Shown here piece after piece: positions 26,060 through 34,749 of a stretch of 64,000 nt of DNA. The position numbers and the translations under genes are program-made. The stretch covers positions 62,001 to 126,000 of the forward strand of contig NZ_WHOD01000087.1 in assembly GCF_013141765.1 (NCBI RefSeq). The letters run 5' to 3'. A model generated the notes under the pieces. The model worked only from the letters and a program-made list of their open reading frames with translations, was not told where the DNA came from and made no database searches. The stretch is from Paenibacillus foliorum (GTDB lineage: Bacteria; Bacillota; Bacilli; Paenibacillales; NBRC-103111). Every line of letters starts with the position of its first letter. Position 1 is the first letter of the stretch.

Positions 26060-27124
26060 ATGAGCTATAACGATACGTTTATCAGAGCATGTAAGAAACA
26101 GGCGGTGGATACCCTCCCGGTATGGTATATGAGACAGGCGGGACGTTATGATCCGGATTATCGCAAAATAAAGGAAAAATACAGCTTGCTCGAAATTTGT
26201 CAGCAGCCGGAGCTGGCAGCCGAAATTACGTTGATGCCTGTGCATAAATTAGGTGTGGATGCGGCAATTCTATACTCGGATATTATGAACCCGGTTGCAT
26301 CCATTGGTATTGATTTTGACATAGTAAAAGATGTCGGACCTGTCATTCACAACCCGATCCGTTCGACGGCAGATGTGGAGAGATTACGCCCTATTCAAGT
26401 TGAGAAGGACTTATCCCACGTCATCAAAACAATCGAAATTCTTGCAGCCCAACTGCAGGTGCCACTTATTACATTTGCGGGGGCGCCCTTTACCATCGCC
26501 AGCTATTTGATCGAAGGAAGACCAAGCAAAAGCTACATACGGACCAAACAGCTTATGTATAGCGAGCCGGCAGTATGGTTTCAGCTTATGGACAAACTAG
26601 GTGATATGGTCATTGCTTATTTGAAAGCGCATATTGCTGCTGGAGCAAAAGCAGTGCAGCTGTTTGACAGCTGGGTTGGAGCTCTTTCGCCTAATGATTT
26701 CAAAGTATTTGTGCTTCCGACCATTACACGTATTTTTGATGAACTTAAACACTTGGAACAGCCTAAAATTTATTTCCCTGGCGTTAGCTCAGGAGAATTG
26801 CTCCCGCTGTTGGGGCAACTGGAAGTAGATGTTATTGGACTCGATTGGCGTGTTTCGATTGCTGAGGGACGCAAAAGAGTGGGTTCACGTTTCGCGGTAC
26901 AAGGCAACCTTGATCCTTACGTTTTGACAGCACCTATGTCGGTCATCAAAGACCATGCCAAAGCTATTATTGATCAAGGCGTTGAGCAGCCGGGCTATGT
27001 ATTCAACCTCGGACATGGGTTGTTCCCAGAAGCATCACTTGATAAATTAAAAGAATTAACGGAATTCATTCATGTATACTCTAAGGATGCTTTGGCTAAC
27101 TCAAAACAAGAAAGTGGTGTGTAA
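26060..27124 (+). CDS. hemE: Uroporphyrinogen decarboxylase
   Basis: Removes four carboxyl groups from uroporphyrinogen III to give coproporphyrinogen III. The 354 residues show the signature PVWYMRQAGRYDPDYR, the catalytic Asp in YSDIMNP, the GAPFT/SYLIEG region and NLGHGLFPE near the end. ATG 26060 gives MSYNDTFIRAC, matching the family start, with GAGG 8 bases upstream; the in-frame ATG at 25994 would translate the hairpin repeat. hemH begins at the base after the stop codon. Confidence 0.96.
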   Translation: MSYNDTFIRACKKQAVDTLPVWYMRQAGRYDPDYRKIKEKYSLLEICQQPELAAEITLMPVHKLGVDAAILYSDIMNPVASIGIDFDIVKDVGPVIHNPIRSTADVERLRPIQVEKDLSHVIKTIEILAAQLQVPLITFAGAPFTIASYLIEGRPSKSYIRTKQLMYSEPAVWFQLMDKLGDMVIAYLKAHIAAGAKAVQLFDSWVGALSPNDFKVFVLPTITRIFDELKHLEQPKIYFPGVSSGELLPLLGQLEVDVIGLDWRVSIAEGRKRVGSRFAVQGNLDPYVLTAPMSVIKDHAKAIIDQGVEQPGYVFNLGHGLFPEASLDKLKELTEFIHVYSKDALANSKQESGV

Positions 27125-28060
27125 ATGTCTAAACAGCGGATTGGTGTTCTGGTTATGTCCTATGGTACTCCAGAGAGTTTGGACCAGGTGGAAGCCTATT
27201 ATACCCACATTCGCCGCGGGCACCCTCCTACGCCAGAACAGCTTAAGGATTTGACGGATCGTTATGAGGCGATTGTTGGCGGTTTTTTTCCGTTAAGAGA
27301 AAACACAAATAAGCAAGTGCAAGCTTTGGAAGATCGATTGAATGCAGACCACCCGGATTTTTCGTTTACTTGCTATCAGGGCTTGAAGCACGCTGCTCCT
27401 TACATCGAGGACGGTGTAGAGCAAATGGTTAAGGACGGTATTCAGCAAGCTGTCGGTGTCGTACTTGCGCCTCACTATTCCGTGATGAGTGTAGGAGGCT
27501 ATATCAAGCGTGCACAAGATAAAGCGGCTGAGTCGGGTCTGCAGATCAGTTTTGTGAAAAGCTATCATCTGCACCCACAATTACTAGAGGCACTGTCGCA
27601 GCGTGTTACCAACACATTGACACGGTTTGGCGATTCTTCAAGGGATGAAGTTCGTATTGTGTTTACAGCGCACAGCCTTCCTGAAAAAATACTTGAGATG
27701 AAAGACCCTTATCCGGAGCAATTGTTGGAAACTTCACGTGCTATTGCGGCTCAAACTGGAATCAGCAATTGGCAGTTCGGGTGGCAAAGTGCAGGACAGA
27801 CAGGGATGCCATGGCTAGGACCCGATATATTGGATGTTCTCAAGACAATTAGCTCTGAAAAGCAATGTAAGAAAGTTCTGGTTTGTCCAATTGGTTTCGT
27901 ATCCGATCACTTGGAAGTATTGTATGACCTCGATATTGAGGCGCAAAAGACGGCACGTGAGCTGGGAATCCATTTGGAGCGTACTCCTTCTTTAAATACA
28001 GACCCTTTGTATATGGGCGCTTTGAGTGATGTTGTATATGCACAGTGCGAGAGGATTTGA
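27125..28060 (+). CDS. hemH: Ferrochelatase (coproporphyrin III ferrochelatase)
   Basis: Inserts ferrous iron into the porphyrin; in Firmicutes the substrate is coproporphyrin III. The 311 residues carry GVLVMSYGTPESLDQ at the start, the catalytic His region in FTAHSLPEKI, the conserved WQSAGQTGMPWLGPD and the Glu-containing CPIGFVSDHLEVLYDLD. It starts immediately after hemE. In B. subtilis hemY (coproporphyrinogen oxidase) follows as hemEHY; here no hemY is found and a regulator on the other strand comes next. Confidence 0.95.
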   Translation: MSKQRIGVLVMSYGTPESLDQVEAYYTHIRRGHPPTPEQLKDLTDRYEAIVGGFFPLRENTNKQVQALEDRLNADHPDFSFTCYQGLKHAAPYIEDGVEQMVKDGIQQAVGVVLAPHYSVMSVGGYIKRAQDKAAESGLQISFVKSYHLHPQLLEALSQRVTNTLTRFGDSSRDEVRIVFTAHSLPEKILEMKDPYPEQLLETSRAIAAQTGISNWQFGWQSAGQTGMPWLGPDILDVLKTISSEKQCKKVLVCPIGFVSDHLEVLYDLDIEAQKTARELGIHLERTPSLNTDPLYMGALSDVVYAQCERI

Positions 28061-28169
28061 ATTAAAGACGAGGGATTAAACCAAGAAACGTGGCCATTAT
28101 CGGGGCATGACAGGTTTAAAATGCTATAGCACTTGTTGCATATACGAGGCTGCCCCAAGCTAAACAAAT

Positions 28170-28199
28170 AAGCCCGAAGAGTAGGTATCGGGCTTCTCT
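28170..28199 (+). terminator. Terminator after hemH
   Basis: AAGCCCGA (28170-28177) pairs with TCGGGCTT (28188-28195), loop of 10. The T-tract is weak (CTCTA). It lies between convergent genes. Confidence 0.6.
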
Positions 28200-28227
28200 A
28201 ACTAGGGTGCATGGCGGATGCGAATGA

Positions 28228-28890
28228 TTACCCTCGCAGCTTGGCGAGGTCTAGTTTCATTGCCGGACCATCGAACATCAGAATCTCCTTCTCTTGAAAG
28301 TCACGAATGACTTGCATGAGTATGGGCTTCTGAACGCCGGCCATTTGTGAAACTTCGTCATAATTAAGCATCATTTTTATTGTAATGATTGTGCCATTGC
28401 GGATTCCGTTCTTATTTGCGAGCTTAATCAAGCTCTTAATAACACGAGTTCTAGCATCCAAGAAAGTCAAATCATATACATGCTGGTTCGTATCCCGCAA
28501 TCGGTTGCACAGCTCCCGCATAATACAGAGGGAGATATCGAAATTGTTTTTCAATAGCTCCAAAAAGTGTTTGGCATCAAGCGCAATCAGAACACTGTCC
28601 TCTAGTGTTTGGGCAGAGGCGGAACGAGGTTTTCCATCGATTAATGAAAGCTCGCCGAAGCTGTCTCCACTTTTGAACAAGGAAAGAATTTTTTCCTCAC
28701 CCGTAGTAGCTTTAGTATATATTTTTACTGAGCCATTAAACACGATGTAGAAAACAGAGCCCAATTCTTTTTCATGAAACAGAATGGTTCCAGAACGAAA
28801 TGATTTCTTCGAACAAATGTTGGAAATGGATGTTAATTGATCATTATTCAGATTGGAAAATAAGGGAACTTTGCTCAAAAAATCGATCAT
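28228..28890 (-). CDS. Crp/Fnr family transcriptional regulator
   Basis: 220 residues: an N-terminal cyclic-nucleotide-binding-like beta-barrel (about 1-120, with GSVFYIVFNGSVKIY and GDSFGELSLIDGKPRSASA), a long dimer helix, and a C-terminal winged helix (LNYDEVSQMAGVQKPILMQVIRDFQ). The GELSLIDGKPRSA loop resembles the phosphate-binding cassette of CRP-like proteins. It lacks the N-terminal Cys cluster of FNR, so it is not an oxygen sensor of that type. ATG 28890 has GAGGAG 5 bases upstream. It is a lone gene between hemEH and hemL; regulation of heme genes is possible but not shown. Confidence 0.88.
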   Translation of the reverse strand: MIDFLSKVPLFSNLNNDQLTSISNICSKKSFRSGTILFHEKELGSVFYIVFNGSVKIYTKATTGEEKILSLFKSGDSFGELSLIDGKPRSASAQTLEDSVLIALDAKHFLELLKNNFDISLCIMRELCNRLRDTNQHVYDLTFLDARTRVIKSLIKLANKNGIRNGTIITIKMMLNYDEVSQMAGVQKPILMQVIRDFQEKEILMFDGPAMKLDLAKLRG

Positions 28891-29046
28891 GGTTTCTCCT
28901 CGTTTCAATGAATGATGGTTCCATAGACCGCATAATTATATATCTGTTTTCACTGGTTTTCAAGTAAATTTATGGCAAAAATCGACTTTATTTGCGCAGC
29001 AAGATGCCCACATATAATGAGATGATTACGTAATGAAAACTCAGTA

Positions 29047-29091
29047 ATGCTTACGTAGAAAGCTTTGCTATAGCAAAGCTCTAAGGAGGGG
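29047..29091 (+). repeat. Hairpin repeat, single copy, ending in a Shine-Dalgarno sequence (hemL)
   Basis: Begins ATGCTTACG, then the perfect 20-base palindrome AGCTTTGCTATAGCAAAGCT (29061-29080), then CTAAGGAGGGG, 5 bases before the TTG start of hemL. This is the clearest single copy in the window. A TATAAT at 29013-29018 lies upstream. Confidence 0.88.
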
Positions 29092-29096
29092 TAGTT

Positions 29097-30395
29097 TTGG
29101 CTAACTTAAGAAAAAGAGAAGATGCACGATCAACGAAGGCTTTTGCGGAAGCAAAGCAAGTAATACCAGGTGGTGTGAACAGTCCGGTAAGAGCCTTTAA
29201 GTCGGTCGGTTTGACACCGCTTTTTATGGAGAGGGGTTTGGGCTCGCGTGTATTCGATATAGATGGGAATGAATTTATTGACTACATCGGTTCATGGGGG
29301 CCATTAATTGTCGGTCATTCCCATCCTGAAGTGGTGGAGGCCATTAAGAAAACTGCTGAATCCGGTACAAGCTTCGGGGCACCTACAGAACTGGAAACGG
29401 AGATGGCCCGTCTGGTCATTGAACGGATTCCTTCGATAGAGCTGGTGCGTATGGTGAATTCGGGCACAGAAGCTACAATGAGCGCTTTACGCTTAGCTAG
29501 GGGATATACCAAGCGTTCTAAAATATTAAAATTCGAAGGCTGTTACCATGGACATGCTGATGCGTTACTTATTAAAGCAGGCTCTGGTGTGGCGACATTA
29601 GGACTGCCTGACAGTCCAGGTGTCCCAGACAGTGTGGCAGCTAATACGATCACGGTTCCGTATAATGATATTGATTCCGTCCGATTGGCTTTTGAACGTT
29701 ACGGTGAAGAAATTGCCGCAATAATTGTGGAGCCGATAGCAGGTAATATGGGGGTAGTGCCACCACAGCCTGGCTTCTTGCAAGGTTTGCGCAACATAAC
29801 GTCTCAATATGGAAGCTTGCTCATATTTGATGAGGTTATGACGGGCTTCCGTGTAGGCTTGAACAGCGCGCAGGGCTTGTACGGCATCACCCCGGATCTC
29901 ACCTGTCTTGGTAAAGTGATCGGAGGCGGTTTACCAGTAGGGGCTTATGGCGGTAAACGAGAAATTATGGAGTTGATTGCTCCAAGTGGCCCGATCTATC
30001 AAGCAGGTACGCTCTCAGGCAATCCACTAGCGATGGCTGCTGGATTTGTGACCTTGAGCCTGCTGGGCAAGCCTGGAGTATATGAGGAGCTGGAGCGGAA
30101 GTCAGCTCGCTTAGAGGAAGGCTTCCTAGCAAATGCACGTGAGCTAGGAATTGCAAGTACGATCAATCGAGTAGGCTCGATGATTTGTCCATTCTTCACT
30201 GACCAACGGGTAACCAATTACGAAACAGCTAAGACCACTGATTTACAATTGTTTAACCGGTATTTTGCAGCGCTGCTTGATAACGGAGTAAGTGTAGCGC
30301 CATCTCAATTTGAGGGCATGTTTGTATCAACAGCGCATAGTGATGAAGATATAGCAGCTACTATAGATGCTCATTATAAAGCCTTGAAACAGTAA
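29097..30395 (+). CDS. hemL: Glutamate-1-semialdehyde 2,1-aminomutase
   Basis: PLP enzyme that converts glutamate-1-semialdehyde (from HemA) to 5-aminolevulinate. The 432 residues start with the family motif VIPGGVNSPVRAF, contain MVNSGTEATMSALRLARG, EPIAGNMG, DEVMTGFR, and the PLP lysine Lys273 in LGKVIGGGLPVGAYGG. TTG start with AAGGAGGGG at good spacing. It is separated from the other heme genes by the Gly-rich operon, hemEH and the Crp/Fnr gene, and has its own leader. Confidence 0.96.
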   Translation: MANLRKREDARSTKAFAEAKQVIPGGVNSPVRAFKSVGLTPLFMERGLGSRVFDIDGNEFIDYIGSWGPLIVGHSHPEVVEAIKKTAESGTSFGAPTELETEMARLVIERIPSIELVRMVNSGTEATMSALRLARGYTKRSKILKFEGCYHGHADALLIKAGSGVATLGLPDSPGVPDSVAANTITVPYNDIDSVRLAFERYGEEIAAIIVEPIAGNMGVVPPQPGFLQGLRNITSQYGSLLIFDEVMTGFRVGLNSAQGLYGITPDLTCLGKVIGGGLPVGAYGGKREIMELIAPSGPIYQAGTLSGNPLAMAAGFVTLSLLGKPGVYEELERKSARLEEGFLANARELGIASTINRVGSMICPFFTDQRVTNYETAKTTDLQLFNRYFAALLDNGVSVAPSQFEGMFVSTAHSDEDIAATIDAHYKALKQ

Positions 30396-30416
30396 TCACG
30401 GGTATCTCATCAAAAT

Positions 30417-30466
30417 GAAGAAGCCTCCAATACCACTTTACAGTGATGTTGGAGGCTTCTTCATTT
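30417..30466 (+). terminator. Strong bidirectional terminator between hemL and the NAGPA gene
   Basis: Perfect 14-bp stem GAAGAAGCCTCCAA / TTGGAGGCTTCTTC (30417-30430 and 30449-30462). It is followed by ATTT and separates convergent genes. Confidence 0.85.
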
Positions 30467-30498
30467 CATGAGGGACATATTTTTCTAAATGCATACGC

Positions 30499-32148
30499 TT
30501 AGTTTGGTTTATTTATGGGTACAGTTGGTGCCTCAGACACAGGTGCTGTAGGTGTTGCTGGGGCAGCAGGGTTTATATTTGTACCGCTGCCCGGACTTTG
30601 TGTTGGTGCTGAATTGGGTGACTGGTCTTTGGCAGCTGGAGCCGTAGGTGGTGTTGTAGTTCCCGCACCGTTAGGATTTCCTCCTTGTGGAGTTGTACCG
30701 TTAGGAGATGTGGCTGTACCATTAGTTCCTGTAGCTCCACCAGCTGGCTTAGCAGGATCAGTCCCAGTGTTACCTGGTTGCGTAGTGCCTGGATTCGTCT
30801 TTGCAGGCGTTTCTTTGTTTCCGTTAGTATGGGTTGCTGGCGTTTTTGTTGCATCTGTTTCTTTACCTTCTGTCGTTGGAGAAGGTTTTATAGGGTCAGA
30901 TGGCTTACTAGTTCCAGTTTCATTCGATTTAGGTTTATCTGTTTTCTCTGTCTTATCCGTTTCCGGTTTGTTTCCAGTAGTTGGTGTGGTTGGTGTTACC
31001 GGTGTTACAGGCGCTGGATTGTTTTTTTGTCTTGCTTTAATCTCAGCCTGCTCCCTCAAGAAGTCTGGATGATCATAGGAGCCACCTGCGTCTATTTTAT
31101 TGATTCCATCCCAAACTCGGTTGGCAACCGCCTCTTCCGGATGATCATATACAAGGAAGGCTGACGGTAAACGGCGTTCGCCATAGCGGCTGGATGGCTT
31201 CGTGACTAGTTCTCCGTCTACAACTAGCTCAGATGAAGCGCCTCCGTCCAAGAAACCTGCGTTAACAACGCCATCTGCCAGAAATATATCCTGAATTTCT
31301 TTTAAAGTAGCACCGACGCTTTGTGCTTGGCGCCCATCAATAACAATGAAGATTACAGTTCCGTCTTCCTTCTGACCTACAGCTGTTCTCGGAGCGCGGC
31401 TCCCATCACTGATAGGCAGCGGCTTGCCATTCGCAATAACGCGGGGATAGAAGGAGGCGGCCTCCGAAATTCCCATAGTTCTTAACTCCGTCATGCTATA
31501 TTTACCAATAATTAATGTCCCGTCTTTGGTAAATCCAACTATGTGCTGAGGAGTGGTTTCATCTTGATCGGTGAAAATAACTTCTCCGCCAGAAACAATA
31601 ACTCCCAGCGCAGCGAAACCATTGCCAAGTCCTTCAGGATCGTCAAAGCCTCCGGCATTGACACCTGCAACTGCACCAGTACGTTTCACCATGGCACTGA
31701 TACGCTCACCCTCACCGGATTTCACCGGGGTCATAGCTCGGATCGATTTCGGATCGAAGACATACATCTTTTTGCCTTTCCATAGCGGGCCAGAAATATC
31801 CTCAACTTTAATTAATTCATCAATCGTACGATTCTTTTTATATACTTTGTGTTGAATACGACCCATATCTTGCTTTTCTTCAGCATTCTTTTCAATATTT
31901 TGGTGCATGTTGCGAACCATTTCATCACGCTGTTCCGCACCAACGAATATCCATGCCCATTCACGGTGTTGAGTAATAATAACGGTCTCAGCCATCCAGA
32001 TACGCAGATCTGTACCAGGTGATGTTAAAAATAAAAAGCTTGATGCGAAAAAACCTAGGACTGCAACAATCAAAAGCGAGCGCTTGATCCAACTAAAATC
32101 CAACATTTGTTTCCTTGTTGATTTTATAAACTGTATGGCTGTACCCAA
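30499..32148 (-). CDS. Membrane-anchored phosphodiester glycosidase (NAGPA) domain protein with Pro/Thr-rich tail
   Basis: 549 residues. A membrane anchor lies at about 24-44 (SLLIVAVLGFFASSFLFL). Residues about 120-345 form a NAGPA domain (phosphodiester glycosidase / exopolysaccharide family): AVAGVNAGGFDDPEG, APRTAVGQKEDGTVIFIVIDGR and GVVNAGFLDGGASSELV. From about residue 378 the protein is a 170-residue low-complexity tail of Pro, Thr, Gly, Asn and Lys, which could span the cell wall. TTG start at 32148 with AGGAGTGG upstream, a rather wide spacing. The substrate is unknown; a role in wall or exopolysaccharide turnover is inference. Confidence 0.85.
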   Translation of the reverse strand: MGTAIQFIKSTRKQMLDFSWIKRSLLIVAVLGFFASSFLFLTSPGTDLRIWMAETVIITQHREWAWIFVGAEQRDEMVRNMHQNIEKNAEEKQDMGRIQHKVYKKNRTIDELIKVEDISGPLWKGKKMYVFDPKSIRAMTPVKSGEGERISAMVKRTGAVAGVNAGGFDDPEGLGNGFAALGVIVSGGEVIFTDQDETTPQHIVGFTKDGTLIIGKYSMTELRTMGISEAASFYPRVIANGKPLPISDGSRAPRTAVGQKEDGTVIFIVIDGRQAQSVGATLKEIQDIFLADGVVNAGFLDGGASSELVVDGELVTKPSSRYGERRLPSAFLVYDHPEEAVANRVWDGINKIDAGGSYDHPDFLREQAEIKARQKNNPAPVTPVTPTTPTTGNKPETDKTEKTDKPKSNETGTSKPSDPIKPSPTTEGKETDATKTPATHTNGNKETPAKTNPGTTQPGNTGTDPAKPAGGATGTNGTATSPNGTTPQGGNPNGAGTTTPPTAPAAKDQSPNSAPTQSPGSGTNINPAAPATPTAPVSEAPTVPINKPN

Positions 32149-32252
32149 ATTTAGTCCACTCCTGTTTTCAATTAAACAAAGACTAGCATCAAACCAATTT
32201 CTTAAAATCTATGAATAAATATCTAAGTTATTTTATCATATTTTCATTCAAT

Positions 32253-32280
32253 TTGATAGACTTCCGAGCTTATGTACAAT
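32253..32280 (+). promoter_or_regulatory. Predicted sigma-A promoter of the small membrane peptide / rluA-family unit
   Basis: TTGATA (32253-32258), 16-base spacer, TACAAT (32275-32280), about 110 bases upstream of the 40-residue ORF. Confidence 0.45.
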
Positions 32281-32388
32281 CAGGAATGATATGGTTTTTG
32301 TGGTGCAGGGTACTTTTTGCTACTATTAGATACATAAGCTGGAGCTTGACGAACTTTATCATAGCTTTAATGAATTGGAGCGGTCGTT

Positions 32389-32511
32389 ATGAACAGGTAT
32401 AATTTTTATGGCATTACACTTGAAATGATTGTTGTTATGTTTGCGTTTTTTCTTATATTTGCGGGTATTGTGTTATATAGTTTTTTTTATAGAAAAAAGG
32501 AGCGGAAATAG
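32389..32511 (+). CDS. Small single-pass membrane peptide, 40 residues
   Basis: ATG 32389 to TAG 32511 encodes a 40-residue peptide: short polar start (MNRYNFYGITLE), a hydrophobic helix (MIVVMFAFFLIFAGIVLYSFF) split here only for length, and a basic tail (YRKKERK), which predicts one membrane segment with the tail inside. GGAG lies 8 bases before the ATG. Its stop abuts the ATG of the pseudouridine synthase gene, whose ribosome site (AAAGGAGCGG) is inside it, so the two are translationally coupled. Function unknown. Confidence 0.6.
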   Translation: MNRYNFYGITLEMIVVMFAFFLIFAGIVLYSFFYRKKERK

Positions 32512-33390
32512 ATGGTACCATGGCAGAAAAAAGGGGAATGGCTGGAGCTGCGGCTTCCTCAACCGCTTAATTCGATAGAAGAATTAAAGAGCTATATGAA
32601 CATTTCGGATGCGTTTACACGCAAATTGCAGCAAAATGGCGGGGTGTCCGTTAAAGGTGAACGAATCCGCTTACATATATTTCCGAAAGAATCCGTAGAA
32701 TATATGTCGGAATGGATGCCGTTAGAAGTACTCTTTGAGGATGATTTTTGTCTGGTTGTCAATAAGCCTGCTGGGCTAAAAGTCCATGCCGACGGCTTTG
32801 ACCCAAGTACCCGGAATCGGGTATTGGCAGATGCTGTTTCTTCTTACTATGAATCAACGGGTCAGAGGTGCAAGGTCCGTCATATTCATAGACTAGATGA
32901 AGATACAACGGGCCCTGTGCTGTATGCTAAGCATGAATGGTCTCAGCTCGCGTTGGACGAAGCAATGAGAGTGAAGAGGATTGGTCGAAGCTATGTGGCT
33001 ATTGTACAAGGGCAACCAGCTATTTCCCGAGGCACGATTGAAGCACCTATAGGGAAGGACCGGCATCATGCTGCACGAAGGAGGGTATCGGCTACAGGCG
33101 AATACGCTGTAACCCATTACGAGGTTATTGAACAGCTGACGAATGCAGCGCTTGTGAGATTGCAGCTGGATACTGGAAGAACTCATCAAATTCGTGTACA
33201 CATGAGCCATTTGGGGCATCCGATTTACGGAGACACACTATACGGGGGGAGAACAGGAATTATTTCTCGGCAAGCTCTACATGGGGAAATGCTCGTCTTC
33301 GACCACCCGTTTACAGGTGAAAAGCTAGAGGTTGCGGCGCCTTGGCCATCAGATTTTGAACATCTGTATTCAATTTTGAAAAAAATATAG
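32512..33390 (+). CDS. RluA-family pseudouridine synthase
   Basis: 292-residue RNA pseudouridine synthase. The catalytic Asp is in HIHRLDEDTTGPVLYAK; other family blocks are VVNKPAGLKVHADG and LDTGRTHQIRVHMSHLGHPIYGD. A short N-terminal S4-like region (MNISDAFTRKLQQNGGVSVKGERI) is present. The RNA site cannot be inferred. It starts immediately after the 40-residue membrane peptide gene and has a strong ribosome site within that gene. Confidence 0.92.
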   Translation: MVPWQKKGEWLELRLPQPLNSIEELKSYMNISDAFTRKLQQNGGVSVKGERIRLHIFPKESVEYMSEWMPLEVLFEDDFCLVVNKPAGLKVHADGFDPSTRNRVLADAVSSYYESTGQRCKVRHIHRLDEDTTGPVLYAKHEWSQLALDEAMRVKRIGRSYVAIVQGQPAISRGTIEAPIGKDRHHAARRRVSATGEYAVTHYEVIEQLTNAALVRLQLDTGRTHQIRVHMSHLGHPIYGDTLYGGRTGIISRQALHGEMLVFDHPFTGEKLEVAAPWPSDFEHLYSILKKI

Positions 33391-33486
33391 TCATGCTCCT
33401 CCAACGAAAACCATATAAATTTATAGACAAATGAAATTAACCATCCATAACGTTTATAAGTTAGTTTCCGGAGGGAGGACATAACA

Positions 33487-34569
33487 TTGGTTGAGCATCA
33501 GGGTGGATTAAGATTTGATATTTATGAACGAGTGCATTTGTCTGAAGGGGTTGCTGGAATTAAAGAGCTGGAGGACGTTGAGCTGGTACCGCATATACAG
33601 GTATTGCCTTACGGGGATCAAGCTTTGTTAAGAGGCAATCTGCTCTTGTCGGGAACCTATGTCGATGAGCAGGACGCAGTGAACCGGTCCTTGGAGCACC
33701 TCATTCCGGTTGAGATTACACTGCCAATGAACCGTGTTCATAGGGTGGAAGACATCGCGGTTGAGATTGAGAACTTTGATGTGGACTTACTGTCTGCAAG
33801 GAGCCTGAATATTACAGGCGTACTATCGTTAAATGGACTTGAAGTCGTCCCTTCTTTACCAGAAGAGGGCTGGGGGGAGACCGAGGAGGAGGTTGTATTC
33901 GTTCACCAAGTACCTCGCAATCCCGAGTTTGGTGACTCTGCAAACAGACCCGAAGAGATTCAACCGGTCGGGTTTGTGTCCGAGCCGGATCATTCGTCCG
34001 AGAATCAGCAGGTATTTACGGCGAATGCTGCTTTGTCCGAGCAGCAAATTCCACGAGATGAGGTGCATCTTGTAGGGGAACCCTCGCCCAGTAATCTAGA
34101 ACCTTCACATGCGGAGGAAAATGAAGAGGAGTCGGGTTCAGATTCAATTGAAACTTTCCAGTCACTGAATGATTCAATTTCTGCAGCTGATGAGAAGAAA
34201 GAGTTGAAGATCGCATTTTCCGGAAAAAAAGCCTATGAGGAGAAGTCTTATACATCCAATGGATTAGCTTCACTGTTGCAAGGCAGCTCAACGGGAAAAT
34301 ATGATGGGAGAGTTCAGGACAAACAGGATTCGGGTGCACAAAACGCCAGTCAAAATCCGGGCCAAAGGCTAGAGTGGAAAAAGCTGCTCCTGAGTTCGAT
34401 GAACGAAAAGCAAGAATTTCGACGAGTCCGGCTATGCATTGTGCAGAAGGAAGAAACGCTTGAGACGATTGCCAGGCGTTATGAATTGAATCCTAGAGAA
34501 ATCGCTTTGTTTAACCGACTAGGCGAGAACAATCTTACAGAGGGTCAAGTCGTATATATTCCTAAGTGA
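33487..34569 (+). CDS. spoVID: Stage VI sporulation protein D-like coat morphogenetic protein with LysM domain
   Basis: 360 residues. The N-terminal domain (LRFDIYERVHLSEGVAGIKELEDVEL; LLLSGTYV) matches SpoVID, the spore-coat encasement protein. The middle (about 130-290) is acidic, low complexity and disordered. The last 45 residues form a LysM domain (CIVQKEETLETIARRYELN...LTEGQVVYIPK), which binds peptidoglycan-like sugars at the forespore surface. TTG start with GGAGG 8 bases upstream. Position between hemL and valS agrees with B. subtilis, although the neighbouring ysxE is missing. Confidence 0.85.
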   Translation: MVEHQGGLRFDIYERVHLSEGVAGIKELEDVELVPHIQVLPYGDQALLRGNLLLSGTYVDEQDAVNRSLEHLIPVEITLPMNRVHRVEDIAVEIENFDVDLLSARSLNITGVLSLNGLEVVPSLPEEGWGETEEEVVFVHQVPRNPEFGDSANRPEEIQPVGFVSEPDHSSENQQVFTANAALSEQQIPRDEVHLVGEPSPSNLEPSHAEENEEESGSDSIETFQSLNDSISAADEKKELKIAFSGKKAYEEKSYTSNGLASLLQGSSTGKYDGRVQDKQDSGAQNASQNPGQRLEWKKLLLSSMNEKQEFRRVRLCIVQKEETLETIARRYELNPREIALFNRLGENNLTEGQVVYIPK

Positions 34570-34591
34570 TCCAAGATACCAGAAATTTAGA

Positions 34592-34637
34592 CGCCCCGAA
34601 CAAACTCTAATGGGTTTGCTTGGGGTGTTTTTTGGGT
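34592..34637 (+). terminator. Terminator after spoVID
   Basis: CCCCGAACAAAC pairs with GTTTGCTTGGGG (one mismatch, one G-U), followed by a T run (TTTTTT). Confidence 0.75.
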
Positions 34638-34749
34638 ATAATGAATCATATCTTCAATTTGCAGACAGCTATCGTATTGACTCCTTGGTTAATGTTGTTT
34701 ATCATAGGAATAATTATACTGTTAATCAACTTGGATAGGGAATAGTAGG

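Noticed and set aside
30515..31072. Val/Gly-rich ORF on the plus strand opposite the NAGPA protein tail
   Set aside because: Open only because the low-complexity Pro/Thr tail is antisense to it; no ribosome site or domain.
32211..32402. 63-codon hydrophobic ORF upstream of the 40-residue peptide
   Set aside because: No Shine-Dalgarno sequence, and it contains a predicted promoter.
34641..34745. 34-codon hydrophobic ORF between spoVID and the valS T-box
   Set aside because: No ribosome site; it overlaps the likely promoter (TATACT near 34717) of the T-box leader.
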